A stretch of 64,000 nucleotides of DNA from Chondrilla cf. caribensis (Eukaryota; Porifera; Demospongiae; Chondrillida; Chondrillidae), in contig OZ026566.1 of NCBI GenBank assembly GCA_964020155.1, positions 4,764,669-4,828,668 of the forward strand. Direction: 5' to 3'. This document shows positions 12,668-25,306 of the stretch, in pieces. Within the stretch, counting starts at the first letter, position 1; every line of letters begins with the position of its first letter. Position numbers and translations under genes: made by a program. The notes under the pieces are model-generated. The model saw only the letters and a program-made list of their open reading frames with translations. It searched no databases and was not told the DNA's origin.

Positions 12668-15301
12668 ATGAGTGTCTGGCTGCAGGGAGGCTACCCTGTC
12701 CACCTGTTCCTGGATAAAATCAGCGAACACTGGATATGTGGCATATGTAATAATGTTATCAGGTCGTCAGTGTCCACCAAATGCGGCCATGTATTTTGCT
12801 TCTCTTGTATTCGCGTGTTTGTGGAGAGATACGGGACATGCCCCTTCAACTGTGGGCCCGCCGACATGGCTCATCTTAATCTCGTGCCTGGCATAGACCA
12901 GGAGATCGAGGCACAGTTTATTCGCTGTCCACGCTACAAATTTGGATGTCATCGCATTCTTCGAGTTGGAGACCTCATTCTACACGAGAAGGTCTGCGCC
13001 AACACTCCCTCCCCGGCCGACCACGGGATAAAGAAGAGAGTGAGTTGAACCAGGTCAAATCGTGTAGACCATGATTTTCTACGATTCCTTGGTAATTAAA
13101 GGGTTAATGGACCCTGTAAATTTACATTATAATATTTCGTGTGTGCGGTCACCCACGAATGCCACTCTTTAACCCGATGAGCTGTGAGGCGTTACATCAC
13201 GCGGGAATCGACTACGAGATGTGCTCGCCAAATGCTTCGTCTCGCTTTTTGTAGAGAATTAATATCAAGATCAATTCCAGACCAGGAGAACCATTAGGCT
13301 TCCACGTATCAGGCGGAGAGAAGGTTGGCGAAGGGAGTGGTTTGCAAATAGCTCTATTGTTTGAAGATGTTGTTGCTTCTTGTGTGTGCAGCTGAGCGTG
13401 TCCAATGTGGTGAAGGGGCTGCCAGCTGACCGAGCTGGACTCAGAGCAGGAGACAGAATACTAGAGGTGAATCATTTGAGCAACACTCTAATGGTAGACC
13501 ATCTGCTAGCTTTGATTGAGTGTGAGTGCATTCTTGCCAACAGGTGAATTCACAAAGCGTCAGTCACTGGACACATCAAGATGCTGTGGACCTCATTCGC
13601 AGGTCGACATCTCCTGTGGTGATCTCTGTAGAGAGAGCACAGGACACGAGGACACATGTCTATGAGGAGATAGACTCAGGTAGATCACTAGCTCACCAGC
13701 AGAGTAGAGCATCTGACAGGGACAGTGGGATGGGACGTTCGGAATTCAGTGCTTCAAGCCAGCTCCTGTCAAGAGGTGGTCACATGGAAGGTTCTAGATC
13801 CCCATCCAAAGGAGAGTCCCCAGGACCTAAGGGACCCCTCAGGTCAGGAGGAGTGGTGAGATCAGCAGACCAACACACTCCTTTACCTTCTTTTGACCGA
13901 AATCAAGACAGCAGAATGTCAGTCCGAACAGAGTCTGAGATGATGAAAAAGTCCAGGAAAATACGTGTTCGTAAGCCAAGTTTGGACACAATTATGCAAG
14001 ACAAGGGCGAAGACCAGATCATGGTGAACAAGCCACATGCCACATGCTGTCTGTGTATGTCCATGCATGTTTGTGGGCGTGGGGGAGGGTGTATGCATGT
14101 GCACTTGTATTTCCTGTGAGTGACAGTGCACCTGTACAAGGAGCCGACTGCTTATAGTAGTCGTGTATGCTGTCCCCTTCCCTACAGGACATTACCTTGC
14201 ACAGATCCATTGGGACCAGGCTTGGGATCACTCTGGGGTTTGATCAGAACAAGAAATCCTCCAAATTATATGTGATGAGTGTAAGCCCCATATTCCCTAG
14301 CTCAGGTACACCTGTGTCTATTAGTGTAAGCTTGTCTCTGTGTAGCTCTTACCTGATGGAATAGCTGCGAAAGATGGCCGCCTCTTGGAAGGAGATGTTA
14401 TAATTAAAGTGAGTGGTTAAATGTAAACATCTGGCGTGCTGACTCCTGCCTTCTTTGGATTGTTGTGGTTGTTGTTGACTGACTGTTTACACAGACCAAT
14501 GGTCTGCAGGGCCTGGTAATTGCTCTGGTATTTGACCTACATAAACACAATGTGTGAGGTACCTTTAAAGGTTGGCAATTACACACATGTTCAGATCAAT
14601 GGCTTTGAAGTCCATGACACAGAAGAGGCGCTGATGATGTTCCTTGAGCAAGACCCCAGTATCACCATCACAGTGGCTAGGAGTAGAAAGGTTAGCACAA
14701 TACCATGCAACTGTGACATCACCGTGGCAACATCACTATACCCTCCAAGTATACCTGATATGTGATGCAGCTATTCTGTTTGTGAAATGTGATCATTGAC
14801 ACCATACCATGTGAATGAGGGGGGTCACTAAACCAATGCTGAGGCATTTCCTGTTAATGTTCCCCCTTTTAGGCTACAAATGGATCTTCTATGCGCCGTG
14901 TGGACAGCTGTGGATCACTCGACTCTCACACGTACAAGAGCGTATCACAGGAGAGCAGCAGAGAAGCCCACCACACACAAAACCCAAACAAGTTGGATCG
15001 ACAGGCCTACCAAACCCCAAATGTTCCTATAATGAGAGTGTTCAGTCCTCAAGAAGGCAGGTCTCCTCTGAGACATTTTGCACCACATAGTTCCCATGGT
15101 AACAACATGAGTCGTGGCAGTCCAAGAAGAGTTGCCAGGAAAAAAGACTATTATCCGGTCAACCTTCGCAGTCAGCAGACTCCACCTCGCACTAGTCCGC
15201 ATGTCTTTCAACACACTCCATCTAACGCACACACTCAACTAACTACACCACCACATGTAATGCACTTGAGAGCCACAAGTGCTCCAGAAACTCAGGTTTA
15301 G
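12668..15301 (+). CDS. RING finger, TRAF-type zinc finger, two-PDZ protein (PDZRN/LNX-like E3 ligase)
   Basis: Exon 1 (12668-about 13037) encodes a C3HC4 RING (CGICNNVI, then KCGHVFCFSC, then CPFNC) and a Cys/His stretch (IRCPRYKFGCHRILRVGD) like the TRAF/Sina-type finger of PDZRN proteins. PDZ 1 spans about 13262-13660 (GEPLGFHVSGGEKVG, LPADRAGLRAGDRILEVN). PDZ 2 spans about 14189-14691 (GTRLGITLGFDQNKKSSKLY, GRLLEGDVIIK joined to INGFEVHDTEEAL). A Ser/Pro-rich linker separates them and the tail is Arg/Ser/Pro rich. RING plus two PDZ fits PDZRN3/4 better than LNX1/2, which have four PDZ domains. The protein ends ETQV, a class I PDZ-ligand pattern. The likely role is a membrane-associated ubiquitin ligase scaffold (inference). 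Confidence 0.85.
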
Positions 15302-15475
15302 TTTTTCTCAACTATTACATTTTATGACACATTGAGTATCCACTTCGGGACTAACTGTTTTAACATTGCTGTAATATTTATTATAAAATTATATTTTTTC
15401 ATGCAATAATAACTAATAATAATTATAATAATAATATGACAATATACACCAGGAGAAGGGGAGGACAATTAAGGC

Positions 15476-16220
15476 TCAGTTTGTGTCAATGGACGTGTTT
15501 GTGTCCATTAACTCCCCAGCTGGTACTGGGTTTGGAGGTGTGTCAATACTGTGGTCAAGAGGTGTGTCTACATGTGAACTATGGTCAGTGTCCAACTGTA
15601 TGTTCAGATCAGACCCTTGTGTGTTTACACATGAGTCCTGTGGTGTGTCTAGACTTTGGTCCTGTGGTGTGTCTAGACATTGGTTCTGTGATGTGTCTAG
15701 ACTTTGGGCCTGTGGTGTGTCTAGACATTGGTCCTGCAGTGTGTCTAGACATTGGTCCTGTGGTGTGTCTAGATCAGCATGGTGATCATTTCCAGAAGAC
15801 AGGGTTGACATGGGAGGTGGTTGTGAGGTCAATTCTGGATCAGTGTGATCAGTGACAGAGACATTCTTCTCATCAAAATTGTCAGTAGTTCCCTCAGAGG
15901 ACCCATGATGGTTGTCTTGACCTATAACCTTCAAGTCAGATTCTGGTTCCCATTTCATCTTCTTAGCAGGTCCTTCTTCCTGCTCCGAAATATCCATACT
16001 GTCCTCAATAGTAGAATCAGCTTCCTGGAGTTCTACAGTTAAGGGAAGAGGACGTTTCCTTTCAGATATTCCTTCGTCCTCTTCAGATGAATTTTCTACT
16101 GTGTCCTTCAGCTCCGCTTTCCCCTCAAAATACTTGCTCGCAGCAGGTTTTGTTTCTGGTTCAAGTACTGTCACTACCATCAATACCTGAAGTAAATACA
16201 CACCATCAGTGTCTAAATAT

Positions 16221-16301
<81 letters not shown>

Positions 16302-17479
16302 AGGTACATGAGTTAATGACCAAGACACGTATACAAAAATGAGAAGAACTGTATTTCACCATGATGATAAGCCAATGGCATCCATGTCGCTATGAAGAGA
16401 ATATGTGCATGACAACTGGCAAATTCCTACCATTTGCAGCATAGCTGTCCATTCCTGTTGCTGCCATACCGGAAGAAACTTGCTGTTTACCACCCACACA
16501 CTTCCAAAATAAGGGACGTGTTATTTATTTATCCCACAGTAATTTGAAACTAACAAATAAACACCTCAAAAACAAACAAACAAGCAACCTACAGTCACTC
16601 AGCAGACAAACAAACAAGAAAGCAACTGGCTCTTACCTTTTCAAGTGCCCTCAAATACTTATCTGCTCTGTTGTAGTGCATCTTGGGATATGCCAACAGC
16701 TCACACAAACGCTGAATTGTGAATGGTGGACTGGAGGAACATACAAAGTGACATGTACTCACACCAATTACTTGTCATGTAATACTGTACAGGTGCTCCA
16801 CTGCAGGTGTCATAAAGATGTATTTAGGAGCTGGTTGTGGTGAGGATGTGTCCAATGAGTGGATAATACATTGGTGCTTGTAAAGGCTGCTGCCCAGTAC
16901 CTGTCTCTAGGCTTTGACTTACTTCTGAAAAGAATTGATACGCTGAACTATCAACTGGTACAGATCTTGGTACTCTGGTGAGCAATGATCAAAGTCTTCA
17001 AATTCAAGCTCCAGGTTCTTGCTCAATCGCAGTGTGAGAATAGGCTTCATGGAACTCCATACTAAGCTGTAACAGAGAGGGAGACATAGAAGACAGGGAT
17101 TGGCGCAAAGCATTTTCACATGTTACGTAGTATATTGATGTGCTCATGCATGCAGTGATCGAGTTCTTGACTTACAAGCCTGTCAAAGACCAAAACCAAT
17201 GAACATATTACTCACACGATACAGAACCACACAGAGAGTACGCTTGTGTGTAACTACTAGAATACAATCACTCAGAAAGGTACAAAACGACTCACTGGAC
17301 GTCTCCTGTTTTGGATATCTTCGTAACAGTTTCATTTGCTATTAATACCGCTCTCTCAGCGTCCTTCTCAAGGAGTTCTAAAGTTGTGTTGGTCAGCAAA
17401 ACACGTAAACAACAATATTGTATAATCTTATAAAACTATATTTACCTTCAAAATTATTCACAGAATCGGACAAGGACAT
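15476..17479 (-). CDS. PPP4R2: Serine/threonine-protein phosphatase 4 regulatory subunit 2
   Basis: Regulatory subunit of the PP4 complex, which acts in DNA repair and centrosome/spindle control. It begins [11 protein letters not shown] at 17479. The next exons encode a [20 protein letters not shown] segment and [20 protein letters not shown]. The diagnostic block is [20 protein letters not shown] continuing [10 protein letters not shown] (about 16637-16735). A highly acidic disordered tail follows (16188 down to 15476), with KRPLP and [10 protein letters not shown] islands and a repeat of DTPQDQCL octapeptides before DTNTSIDTN and stop. The tail is low complexity, as in vertebrate R2, but the octapeptide repeat is private. 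Divergent with NEMF, convergent with the RING/PDZ gene. Confidence 0.88.
15630..15775. repeat. Exonic 24-bp repeat in PPP4R2
   Basis: Six or seven 24-bp units encode, on minus, [12 protein letters not shown] octapeptides. Exonic and frame-preserving; flanking units are degenerate. Confidence 0.85.
16221..16303. repeat. (CA)n microsatellite
   Basis: About 35 CA dinucleotides followed by an AAACACAC variant stretch, in a PPP4R2 intron next to the acceptor of the acidic-tail exon. Confidence 0.95.
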
Positions 17480-17642
17480 GACAATTAGACCGTGTGCTCG
17501 TAATGCGGACAAATGTGTCTTCCTCGGGTAGAACCGCGGCTGGCTGGATCACAACACACGACGTCTGTGTTCCCAGTTCCGCTTCAATTTCTCGAAATGT
17601 GAGTCAGTGTGTAGCCTAAATACAAACAGTCAACGATTCGCA
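17480..17642. promoter_or_regulatory. Bidirectional promoter PPP4R2 / NEMF
   Basis: 163 bp between divergent start codons, with no TATA box recognised. It holds an ACGACGT element near 17561 and GC-rich CCGCGGCTGG. Confidence 0.5.
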
Positions 17643-20600
17643 ATGAAGGAGCGTTTTACTACCATTGACTTGATGAGCGTTCTCTTCGAGCTAAAAGAGA
17701 GGTATGGTCGATTTGGCATAGTATTAGTATGGGATGCATTTTGATGGCATTATTGTCTTGTCTAGGTTGATTGGGATGAGGTTGAACAATGTATACGACA
17801 TTGACACGCGAACCTATCTACTGAAATTTGCAAAGTAAGTCGACATTTCACTGCAAAGTCTTTTGATTCTCTATACATTTGGTGTGTTATTATCGAAGGT
17901 CTGAGGATAAAGCTGCCATGGTGTTCCAGTCAGGAGTGAGGATCCATTTAACAGAGTTCAATTGGCCAAAGAACATGATGCCGTCGGGATTCTCCATGAA
18001 GGTGGGGTGGTACGGTACTTTAAGGGGATTGTCATACTAACTAAACACATCCCATATTTTGACGCATTCCAGTGTCGCAAACACTTGCGTAATAAGCGCC
18101 TCTTGGGTGTCCATCAACTGGGGGTTGATCGAGTGGTGGACCTGGAGTTTGGTTCTGGAGAAGCCTGTTACCATCTCATCATTGAAGTCTATGACAGGGG
18201 GAATGTTGTCCTGACGGACTACCAGTACACAATACTCCACCTGTTGAGGACCAGGAAGGACAGCGAGGCAGATGTGAGGTTTGCCATTGGAGAAACCTAC
18301 CCTAAAGATCGGGTTCGCCAGGGAACTAGTCTGCCCGAGAAGGAAAGGTGCAGTATACTTGTTGCTACTACACAGTTAGTGTTGCTATAGTGATATTTGC
18401 TATGTAGTCTGCAACATCTGTTCTCATCTGGCAATGAAGGGATGCAGGTACAGAGGATTCTAGCATCACATTTTGGTGAGATGGTATAGTCCCAGTTCCA
18501 CTTCAATTTTTGTTTATCTTCATAATTATTTTTTGGTTTAAGAATTTGGACATGTTTTAATTGGCCATTGTCTAATACAAGTTGGGTTAGAAGCTGAAGT
18601 GAAGCTCGGGAAGGGCTTCGATATGGAGAAAGGTACTTTCCCTTGGAGGTGCAATGTGGTGTGTTGTGCAATGTTGTGGCTGTGTCTCCAGATATCGACC
18701 GCCTTATGGAAGCCATCAAACTGTGTGACTCTATATTCCAAACCATCAGGACCAGTAGAAGCAAGGTACATTGTTACAGTTTGTGTTGTAAAGGTGGCTT
18801 TAATTCCCAGCTCTACACTACTGTTAGGGTATTGTCCTTCGAAAAGAGGAGAAAATTTCAAAATTAGACGGACCAGAAGTTGTTTTGAGGTATACCATGT
18901 CGTCAGAGCTTTGGTTGTGAAGACCATCTTGTGTCCTTCAATCATGACGTTCTTGTGTAGAAATGTGGAGTTTCATCCAATGGTTTTCCATCAACATCGA
19001 AAGATGCCATACAAGGAATTTCCTTCCATGAATGAGGTGGGGTCTAGTCTCTTGTCGTAACTAGTTAATTATCTTCCCCTCCCACCTTGCAGTCCTCCCA
19101 CCTTGCACTCCTCCCACCTTGCACTCCTCCCACCTTGCACTCCTCCCACCATGCACTCCTCCCACCATGCACTCCTTCCACCATGCACTCCTCCCACCAT
19201 GCACTCCTCCCACCTTGCACTCCTCCCACCTTGCACTCCTCTCACCTTGCACTCCTCCCACCTTGCACTCCTCCCACCATGCACTCCTCCCACCATGCAC
19301 TCCTTCCACCATGCACTCCTCTCATCTTGCACTCCTCCCACCATGCACTCCTCCCACCATGCACTCCTCCCACCTTGCACTCCTCCCACCATGCACTCCT
19401 CCCACCATGCACTCCTCCCACCTTGCACTCCTCTCACCTTGCACTCCTCTCACCTTGCACTCCTCCCACCTTGCACTCCTCCCACCATGCACTCCTCCCA
19501 CCATGCACTCCTCTCACCTTGCACTCCTCCCACCATGCACTCCTCCCACCTTGCACTCCTCCCACCATGCACTCCTCCCACCATGCACTCCTCCCACCAT
19601 GCACTCCTCTCACCTTGCACTCCTCCCACCATGCACTCCTCCCACCTTGCACTCCTCTCACTACATCTTTCACCTGCCTGACAGGCTGTTGATGAGTTCT
19701 TTTCTTCTTTGGAGTCTCAAAAAATTGACCAGAAAGCTCATAAAATAGTATGTCCAAGTTGTCTTCTTTTGTACTGTTGTGTCCTGTAAGTCAATTATTT
19801 GTGGGTGTACACTCAGTCATCTGTGGGTGTGTACTCAGTCATCTGTGGGTGTGTAGTTAGTCATTTGTGGGTGTGTAATCAGTTATTTGTGGGTGTGTAG
19901 TCAGTTATTTGTGGCTGTGTAGTCAGTTATTTGTGGGTGTGATCTGACATATTTGCAGGAAAAAGAAGCAGTGAAGAAAGTCAGCAATGTTGAGAAGGAC
20001 CATAAGAAGAGGATTGAGAGGCTTCAAGAAGTGCAAGCGGACGACGAGCACAAGGCGCATCTTATTGAGCTCAATATTGACTTGGTAGGTCGACTGGTGG
20101 ATTGGTACTGAGTGTTTACTAACGTGTACACTTGTGTCAGGTTGAGAAAGCTTGTAGGGTTATTTGCAGTACGATTGCCGCTGGTCTAACATGGGAGGCT
20201 GTGGAGGCTGTTGTCCGAGATGCTAAGATAAGGGGAGATCCCGTAGCCACGGCAATACACAAATTGAAACTGAAAGAAGGTCTCATAACCATGACTCTAA
20301 GGTAATTGTTGATAACCCTTTGTCTTCTAGTATTTGGATGATGTGGGCTGTTCTCTGTAGTGACCCATATGATTCCAGTGATGAAGAAGATAGAAAGGTA
20401 AGGACTGTCCTTATTTCATTGGTAGCTCTCTACTTCCTCCCTCTTCACCAGCCATCCTCCAAGGTCTTCCATGTTGATATTGACTTGGAAATATCGGCAT
20501 ATGCCAATGCTAGAAGGTCTGGTCTAATGGTGTCTGTTGTGGGTGTGTCCATCTATGTAACCCACCCATTAGGTACTACAATCACAAGAAACATGCAGCT

Positions 20601-23600
20601 GAGAAGGAACAGAAGACAATTGGTGCTTCGGAACAGGTCTTGTACATGGGGTTGTGTATCTGTGGGCGTGGTCTTGTACATGGGGTTGTGTATCTGTGGG
20701 CGTGGTCTTGTGCATGGGGTGTTGTGTATCTGTGGGCGTGGTCTTGTGCATGGGGTGTTGTGTATCTGTGGGCGTGGTCTTGTACATGGGGGTTGTGTAT
20801 CTGTGGGCGTGGTCTTGTGCATGGGGGTTGTGTATCTGTGGGCGTGGTCTTGTACATGGGGGTTGTGTATCTGTGGGCGTGGTCTTGTGCATGGGGTGTT
20901 GTGTATCTGTGGGTGTGGTCTTGTGCATGGGGTGTTGTGTATCTGTGGGTGTGGTCTTGTACATGGGGTGTTTTGATTAATGGGTGTGGACATGAGGTGT
21001 TTGTGCATGTTCAATTGAAGGCCCTAAAGTCAGCAAAGAAGAAAGCTAAGCAAACTGTCAGAGAGGCTGCCCGGATATCCACCATCCAGAAAGCCAGGAG
21101 GACGTACTGGTGAGAGCACATCCAAGCTGTTTTTGTTGGTCTGATTTTACGTTACTGCACATCTCACTTGTTGCATTTGGTGGCAAAGGTTTGAAAAGTT
21201 CATCTGGTGTGTAAGCTCTGAGAACTACCTTATCATTGGTGGCCGAGACCAGCAGCAAAATGAGCTCATCGTGAAGAAGTACTTGCAGGATAGTAAGTGT
21301 TTACTGTCATGACAATATCACATGACAATGACCTGACAAACATGTGACCATCAGATGACCTTTATGTCCATGCGGATCTCCACGGTGCTGCGAGTATTGT
21401 GATCAAGAACCCAGGAGGTGGCCCAGTCCCCCCACTCACCCTTCAGGAGGCAGGGTGCATGGCTGTTTGCTACAGCTCTGCTTGGGTGGCCCATGTGGTT
21501 GCGGATGCATGGTGGGTCTACAGCCATCAGGTTTCCAAGACAGCTCCCACTGGGGAATACCTGACCACAGGGAGCTTCATGGTTAGAGGAAAGAAGAACT
21601 ATCTCTCATCATCGCAACTTGTACTTGGTTTTGGATTCCTCTTCAAAGTACGCCGGTTGGCTCCAGTGATCTGTACTCAAGTAACATACCCCTTCCACTG
21701 CAGTTAGAGGAGAGCTGTGTGGACAGACATATTGGAGAAAGAAAAGTTAAAAGTAGTGGGGAGGTGAGTGGGTCAGTGGGTCAGTGGTGAGGAGGTGAAT
21801 GGGTCAGTGGTGAGTTGGGTGAGTGGGTCAGTGGTGAGGAGGTGAGTGGGTCAGTGGTGAGGAGGTATGTGGGTCAGTGGTGAGGAGGTGAGTGGGTCAG
21901 TGGTGAAGAGGTGAGTGGGTCAGTGGTGAGGAGGTGAGTGGGTCAGTGGTGAGTTAGGTGAGTGGGTCAGTAGTGAGGAAGTGAGTGAGTCAGTAGTTAG
22001 GTGATAGTTGTGCAGTTCATTATGATGTGTTTTGCAACAGGTTCAGGAGGGAGAAGAAAGAGATGCAACTGAAGAGTTTGTGGATGTTGAATCCGAGGAT
22101 GAAGAAGGTATGGGCAAATGATTATGCTCTTCTTCCTCATGAATGTCACAGACCTTCTGTAGGCCAGGGTGATGATGAAACTTACCCAGATACAACTATC
22201 AACTTTGATCTACTATCGGAAAAGTAAGATTCTCCCTAGGCCAGGTTGAGGTGATACTGTTGCCATGGTTACTAAATTTGTAGGTCAAATGATCTTGAGG
22301 ATCACAGCGAGCAATTGGTTTGTGTTTGTACGCAGTCAATGTTGCTGCTTGTGTTAGTGATGTGCTCTCTCTGACATTAGTACCAGGTGGTTGGTGGGCT
22401 GTCAAGAGATCCCCATGTCAGTACCAAGCAAAGGTGAGTGTGGAGTTGAAATGGGATTACAATAACTTGAATTATGTACATGTATATGTGTGTGCATGTA
22501 CTTACTTCTAGAGATGTGAAAAAGAGCCAAGATCTTTCTAAGCAAGCTCAAGGACAGCAAATACACTCTGTTCAGACCAAGGCAAAGAACAAGGTGTTTC
22601 CAGATAAGCTCAAACCCTGAATTTAATTAGCTACCATTATTCTGGTGCTCTCATACCATCACACACTGTCACCCACACACTGTCATCCTCACACTGTCAT
22701 CCTCACACTGTCATCCTCACACTGTCATCCTCACACTGTCACCCACACACTGTTATCCTCACACTGTCATCCTCACACTGTCACCCTCACACTCATTTTC
22801 ACTGTTAGACTAAGCAGAAACTCAAACATAAGTACACTGAACAAGATGATGAAGAAAAAAAGATCAAGATGGAGTTATTAGGGGTAAGGGAAATTGTGAG
22901 ACAAATGTCTCTTTCCATCAACTGTCTATTGCTCTCTTGGGCATTTGTGTACGTAGGTGGGTGTTGGGAAACAAGAGGTGAAAGGAAAGAATAATAAGCG
23001 CAAATCAAATAATCCAAAGAAGAAATATAAAGAATCCACTGCTAAGTCCTTTGTACCATCCAGGAGAAGGCAGGCTGATCCTCGCTTTTTACTGGTGAAT
23101 GATGGTGATGAAAATTGCAATGATGCCAATGATAATAAGGAGTCCGATGACGGCAGAGCACAGTTACATTCAGAGGAGGGTGGAGAAAGTGATGATTTTA
23201 CAACTACAGACACTGTGGATTCTGGAGTTTTAGTGCCAGAGCAGAATTCATTGCAATCAACTATATCATCATTAGTCCTCCCTGAGTGTGACCCAACAGA
23301 ACAAGTCCTCACAGAGCAGGTCCCTACAGAGCAGGTCTCTACAGAGCAGGTCCCTACAGAGCAGGTCCCTACAGAGCAGGTCCCTACAGAGCAGGTCTCT
23401 ACAGAGCAGGTCTCTACAGAGCAGGTCCCTACAGAGCAGGTCCCTACAGAGCAGGTCCCTACAGAGCAGGTCCCTACAGAGCAGGTCTCTACAGAGCAGG
23501 TCCCTACAGAGCAGGTCCCTGCAGAGCAGGTCCCTGCAGAGCAGGTCCCTGCAGAGCAGGTCCCTGCAGAGCAGGTCCCTACAGAGCAGGTCCCTGCAAT

Positions 23601-25306
23601 GCTGGTTCCTACCAAGCAGGCTATTGCAGAGGTGAGATGTGTTTTTAAAGAAATTTTCATGTTATGGTCACATGCACATCACATGTTAATAGGTACCTGA
23701 TGACCTTGAAGAGATTAGTACAGATTTGAATAAAGTGAGAAAGAGCCTTTCTCAGACACACGTGAGACTGGTGTATGTACTTTTCCATCTCTCATTACAG
23801 GAACAGGCCTCGGTCCTTGACTCCTTGACAGGCTGTCCACTAGAGGATGATCTTCTGTTGTTTGCTGTTCCTGTTTGTGCTCCTTATACAGCCATGACCG
23901 GCTATAAGTAAGTTTGTTTACTGCATAGTTTATAATAAAGTTGAGTAATCCCAGGGCGTCACTCCTATACCTACGTATACCACTGGCATCACTCCTATAC
24001 CTACGTGTACCACTGGCGTCACTCCTATACCTACGTGTACCACTGGCGTCACTCCTATACCTACGTGTACCACTGGTGTCACTCCTATACCTACGTGTAC
24101 CACTGGCGTCACTCCTATACCTACGTGTACCACTGGCGTCACTCCTATACCTACGTGTACCACTGGCGTCACTCCTATACCTACGTGTACCACTGGCGTC
24201 ACTCCTATACCTACGTGTACCACTGGCGTCACTCCTATACCTACGTGTACCACTGGCGTCACTCCTATACCTACGTGTACCACTGGCGTCACTCCTATAC
24301 CTACGTGTACCACTGGCGTCACTCCTATACCTACGTGTACCACTGGCGTCACTCCTATACCTACGTGTACCACTGGCGTCACTCCTATATCTACGTGTAC
24401 CACTGGTGTCACTCCTATACCTACGTGTACCACTGGTGTCACTCCTATACCTACGTGTACCACTGGCGTCACTCCTATACCTACGTGTACCACTGGCGTC
24501 ACTCCTATATCTACGTGTACCACTGGTGTCACTCCTATACCTACGTGTACCACTGGCGTCACTCCTATACCTACGTGTACCACTGGCGTCACTCCTATAC
24601 CTACGTGTACCACTGGCGTCACTCCTATACCTACGTGTACCACTGGCGTCACTCCTATACCTACGTGTACCACTGGCGTCACTCCTATACCTACGTGTAC
24701 CACTGGCGTCACTCCTATACCTACGTATACCACTGGCATCACTCCTATACCTACGTGTACCACTGGCGTCACTCCTATACCTACGTGTACCACTGGCATC
24801 ACTCCTATACCTACGTGTACCACTGGCATCACTCCTATACCTACGTGTACCACTGGCATCACTCCTATACCTACGTGTACCACTGGCATCACTCCTATAC
24901 CTACGTGTACCACTGGCGTCACTCCTATACCTACATACACCACTGGTGTTCCCGTGTGCATAGGTTCAAAGTGAAGCTTATCCCGGGAGCAAGTAGGAGA
25001 GGGAAAGGTGGGCTAATGGCTTGAGCACTCCACAATTCTCTGTATGTGTAACCCTCCATGTGATCCTCTGTCCAGCTGCTAGGGCAACTGTGTTCCATTT
25101 CCTGAAATCCAAGGAAGCAACTTCTCGAGAGAAGGACTTACTGAAAAGTGTCAAGGTCACAATATATGCATGTTGTCATGACAACCATTGACCTCCTGTG
25201 TATTTGGCTTCTACAGGACACGGACTTGTCGCGATATTTTCCTGGAAAAGTTAAATTGTCTTATTCAGTCTCACTCAGTGGCCAAAAGAAGTCAAAGAGA
25301 AAATAA
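17643..25306 (+). CDS. NEMF: Nuclear export mediator factor / ribosome quality control subunit NEMF (Tae2/Rqc2 family)
   Basis: Binds stalled 60S-peptidyl-tRNA complexes, recruits Listerin and directs C-terminal tailing. Starts [26 protein letters not shown] continues with [16 protein letters not shown], then [20 protein letters not shown] (18076-18135) and [21 protein letters not shown] coiled-coil exon follows (about 19960-20085). NFACT-R is strongly conserved: [20 protein letters not shown] (about 21190-21250), [20 protein letters not shown] and [20 protein letters not shown]. An acidic linker holds EQVPT pentapeptide repeats (23298-23600). NFACT-C reads [20 protein letters not shown] and [10 protein letters not shown] joined to [14 protein letters not shown], ending [15 protein letters not shown] and a basic tail. 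Seven minisatellites lie inside the gene. An AATAAA at 25419-25424 may be its polyadenylation signal. Confidence 0.95.
19081..19668. repeat. 16-bp minisatellite in NEMF intron
   Basis: About 36 units of CCTCCCACC(T/A)TGCACT. All three plus frames are open because 48 bp makes 16 codons without a stop. It ends just before the acceptor of the exon encoding [19 protein letters not shown]. Confidence 0.95.
19800..19942. repeat. About 21-bp tandem repeat in NEMF intron
   Basis: Seven degenerate units of the type TGTGGGTGTGTA-TCAGTCAT, ending before the acceptor of the coiled-coil exon. Confidence 0.85.
20636..20975. repeat. 33-34-bp minisatellite in NEMF intron
   Basis: About ten units containing GTGTATCTGTGGGCGTGGTC and TTGTACATGGGG, alternating TACATG and TGCATG. 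It starts right after the [24 protein letters not shown] exon. Confidence 0.93.
21755..22005. repeat. About 20-bp minisatellite in NEMF intron
   Basis: About 12 units of GAGGTGAGTGGGTCAGTGGT with indels. Each unit carries a GGTGAGTGG string, so the array is a ladder of cryptic GTGAGT donors just downstream of the exon containing ERKVKSSGE. Confidence 0.9.
22660..22795. repeat. 14-bp tandem repeat in NEMF intron
   Basis: About ten units of TCATCCTCACACTG and TCACCCACACACTG in a pyrimidine-rich intron tail before the [13 protein letters not shown] exon. Confidence 0.88.
23298..23605. repeat. Exonic 15-bp repeat in NEMF encoding [15 protein letters not shown]
   Basis: About 21 units of GAGCAGGTCCCTACA with C/T and A/G variants keep an open acidic frame in the linker between NFACT-R and NFACT-C. 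The flanking frame continues as coding, so this is a translated expansion. Confidence 0.93.
23944..24950. repeat. 30-bp minisatellite in NEMF intron, about 33 copies
   Basis: Very homogeneous units of CACTCCTATACCTACGTGTA plus CCACTGGCGT, with sparse GTATAC, TATATC and GGTGTC variants. It fills the intron between the TGYK exon and FKVKLIPGA exon. Four frames are open over more than 1 kb. Confidence 0.96.

Noticed and set aside
19061..19757. Several overlapping Cys/Pro-rich or Trp/Gly-rich ORFs
   Set aside because: A 16-bp repeat is open in all frames. It lies between conserved NEMF exons.
23930..24963. 340-residue ORFs on both strands
   Set aside because: They are produced by a 30-bp repeat without stops lying in a NEMF intron. 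The exons on both sides join correctly without it.
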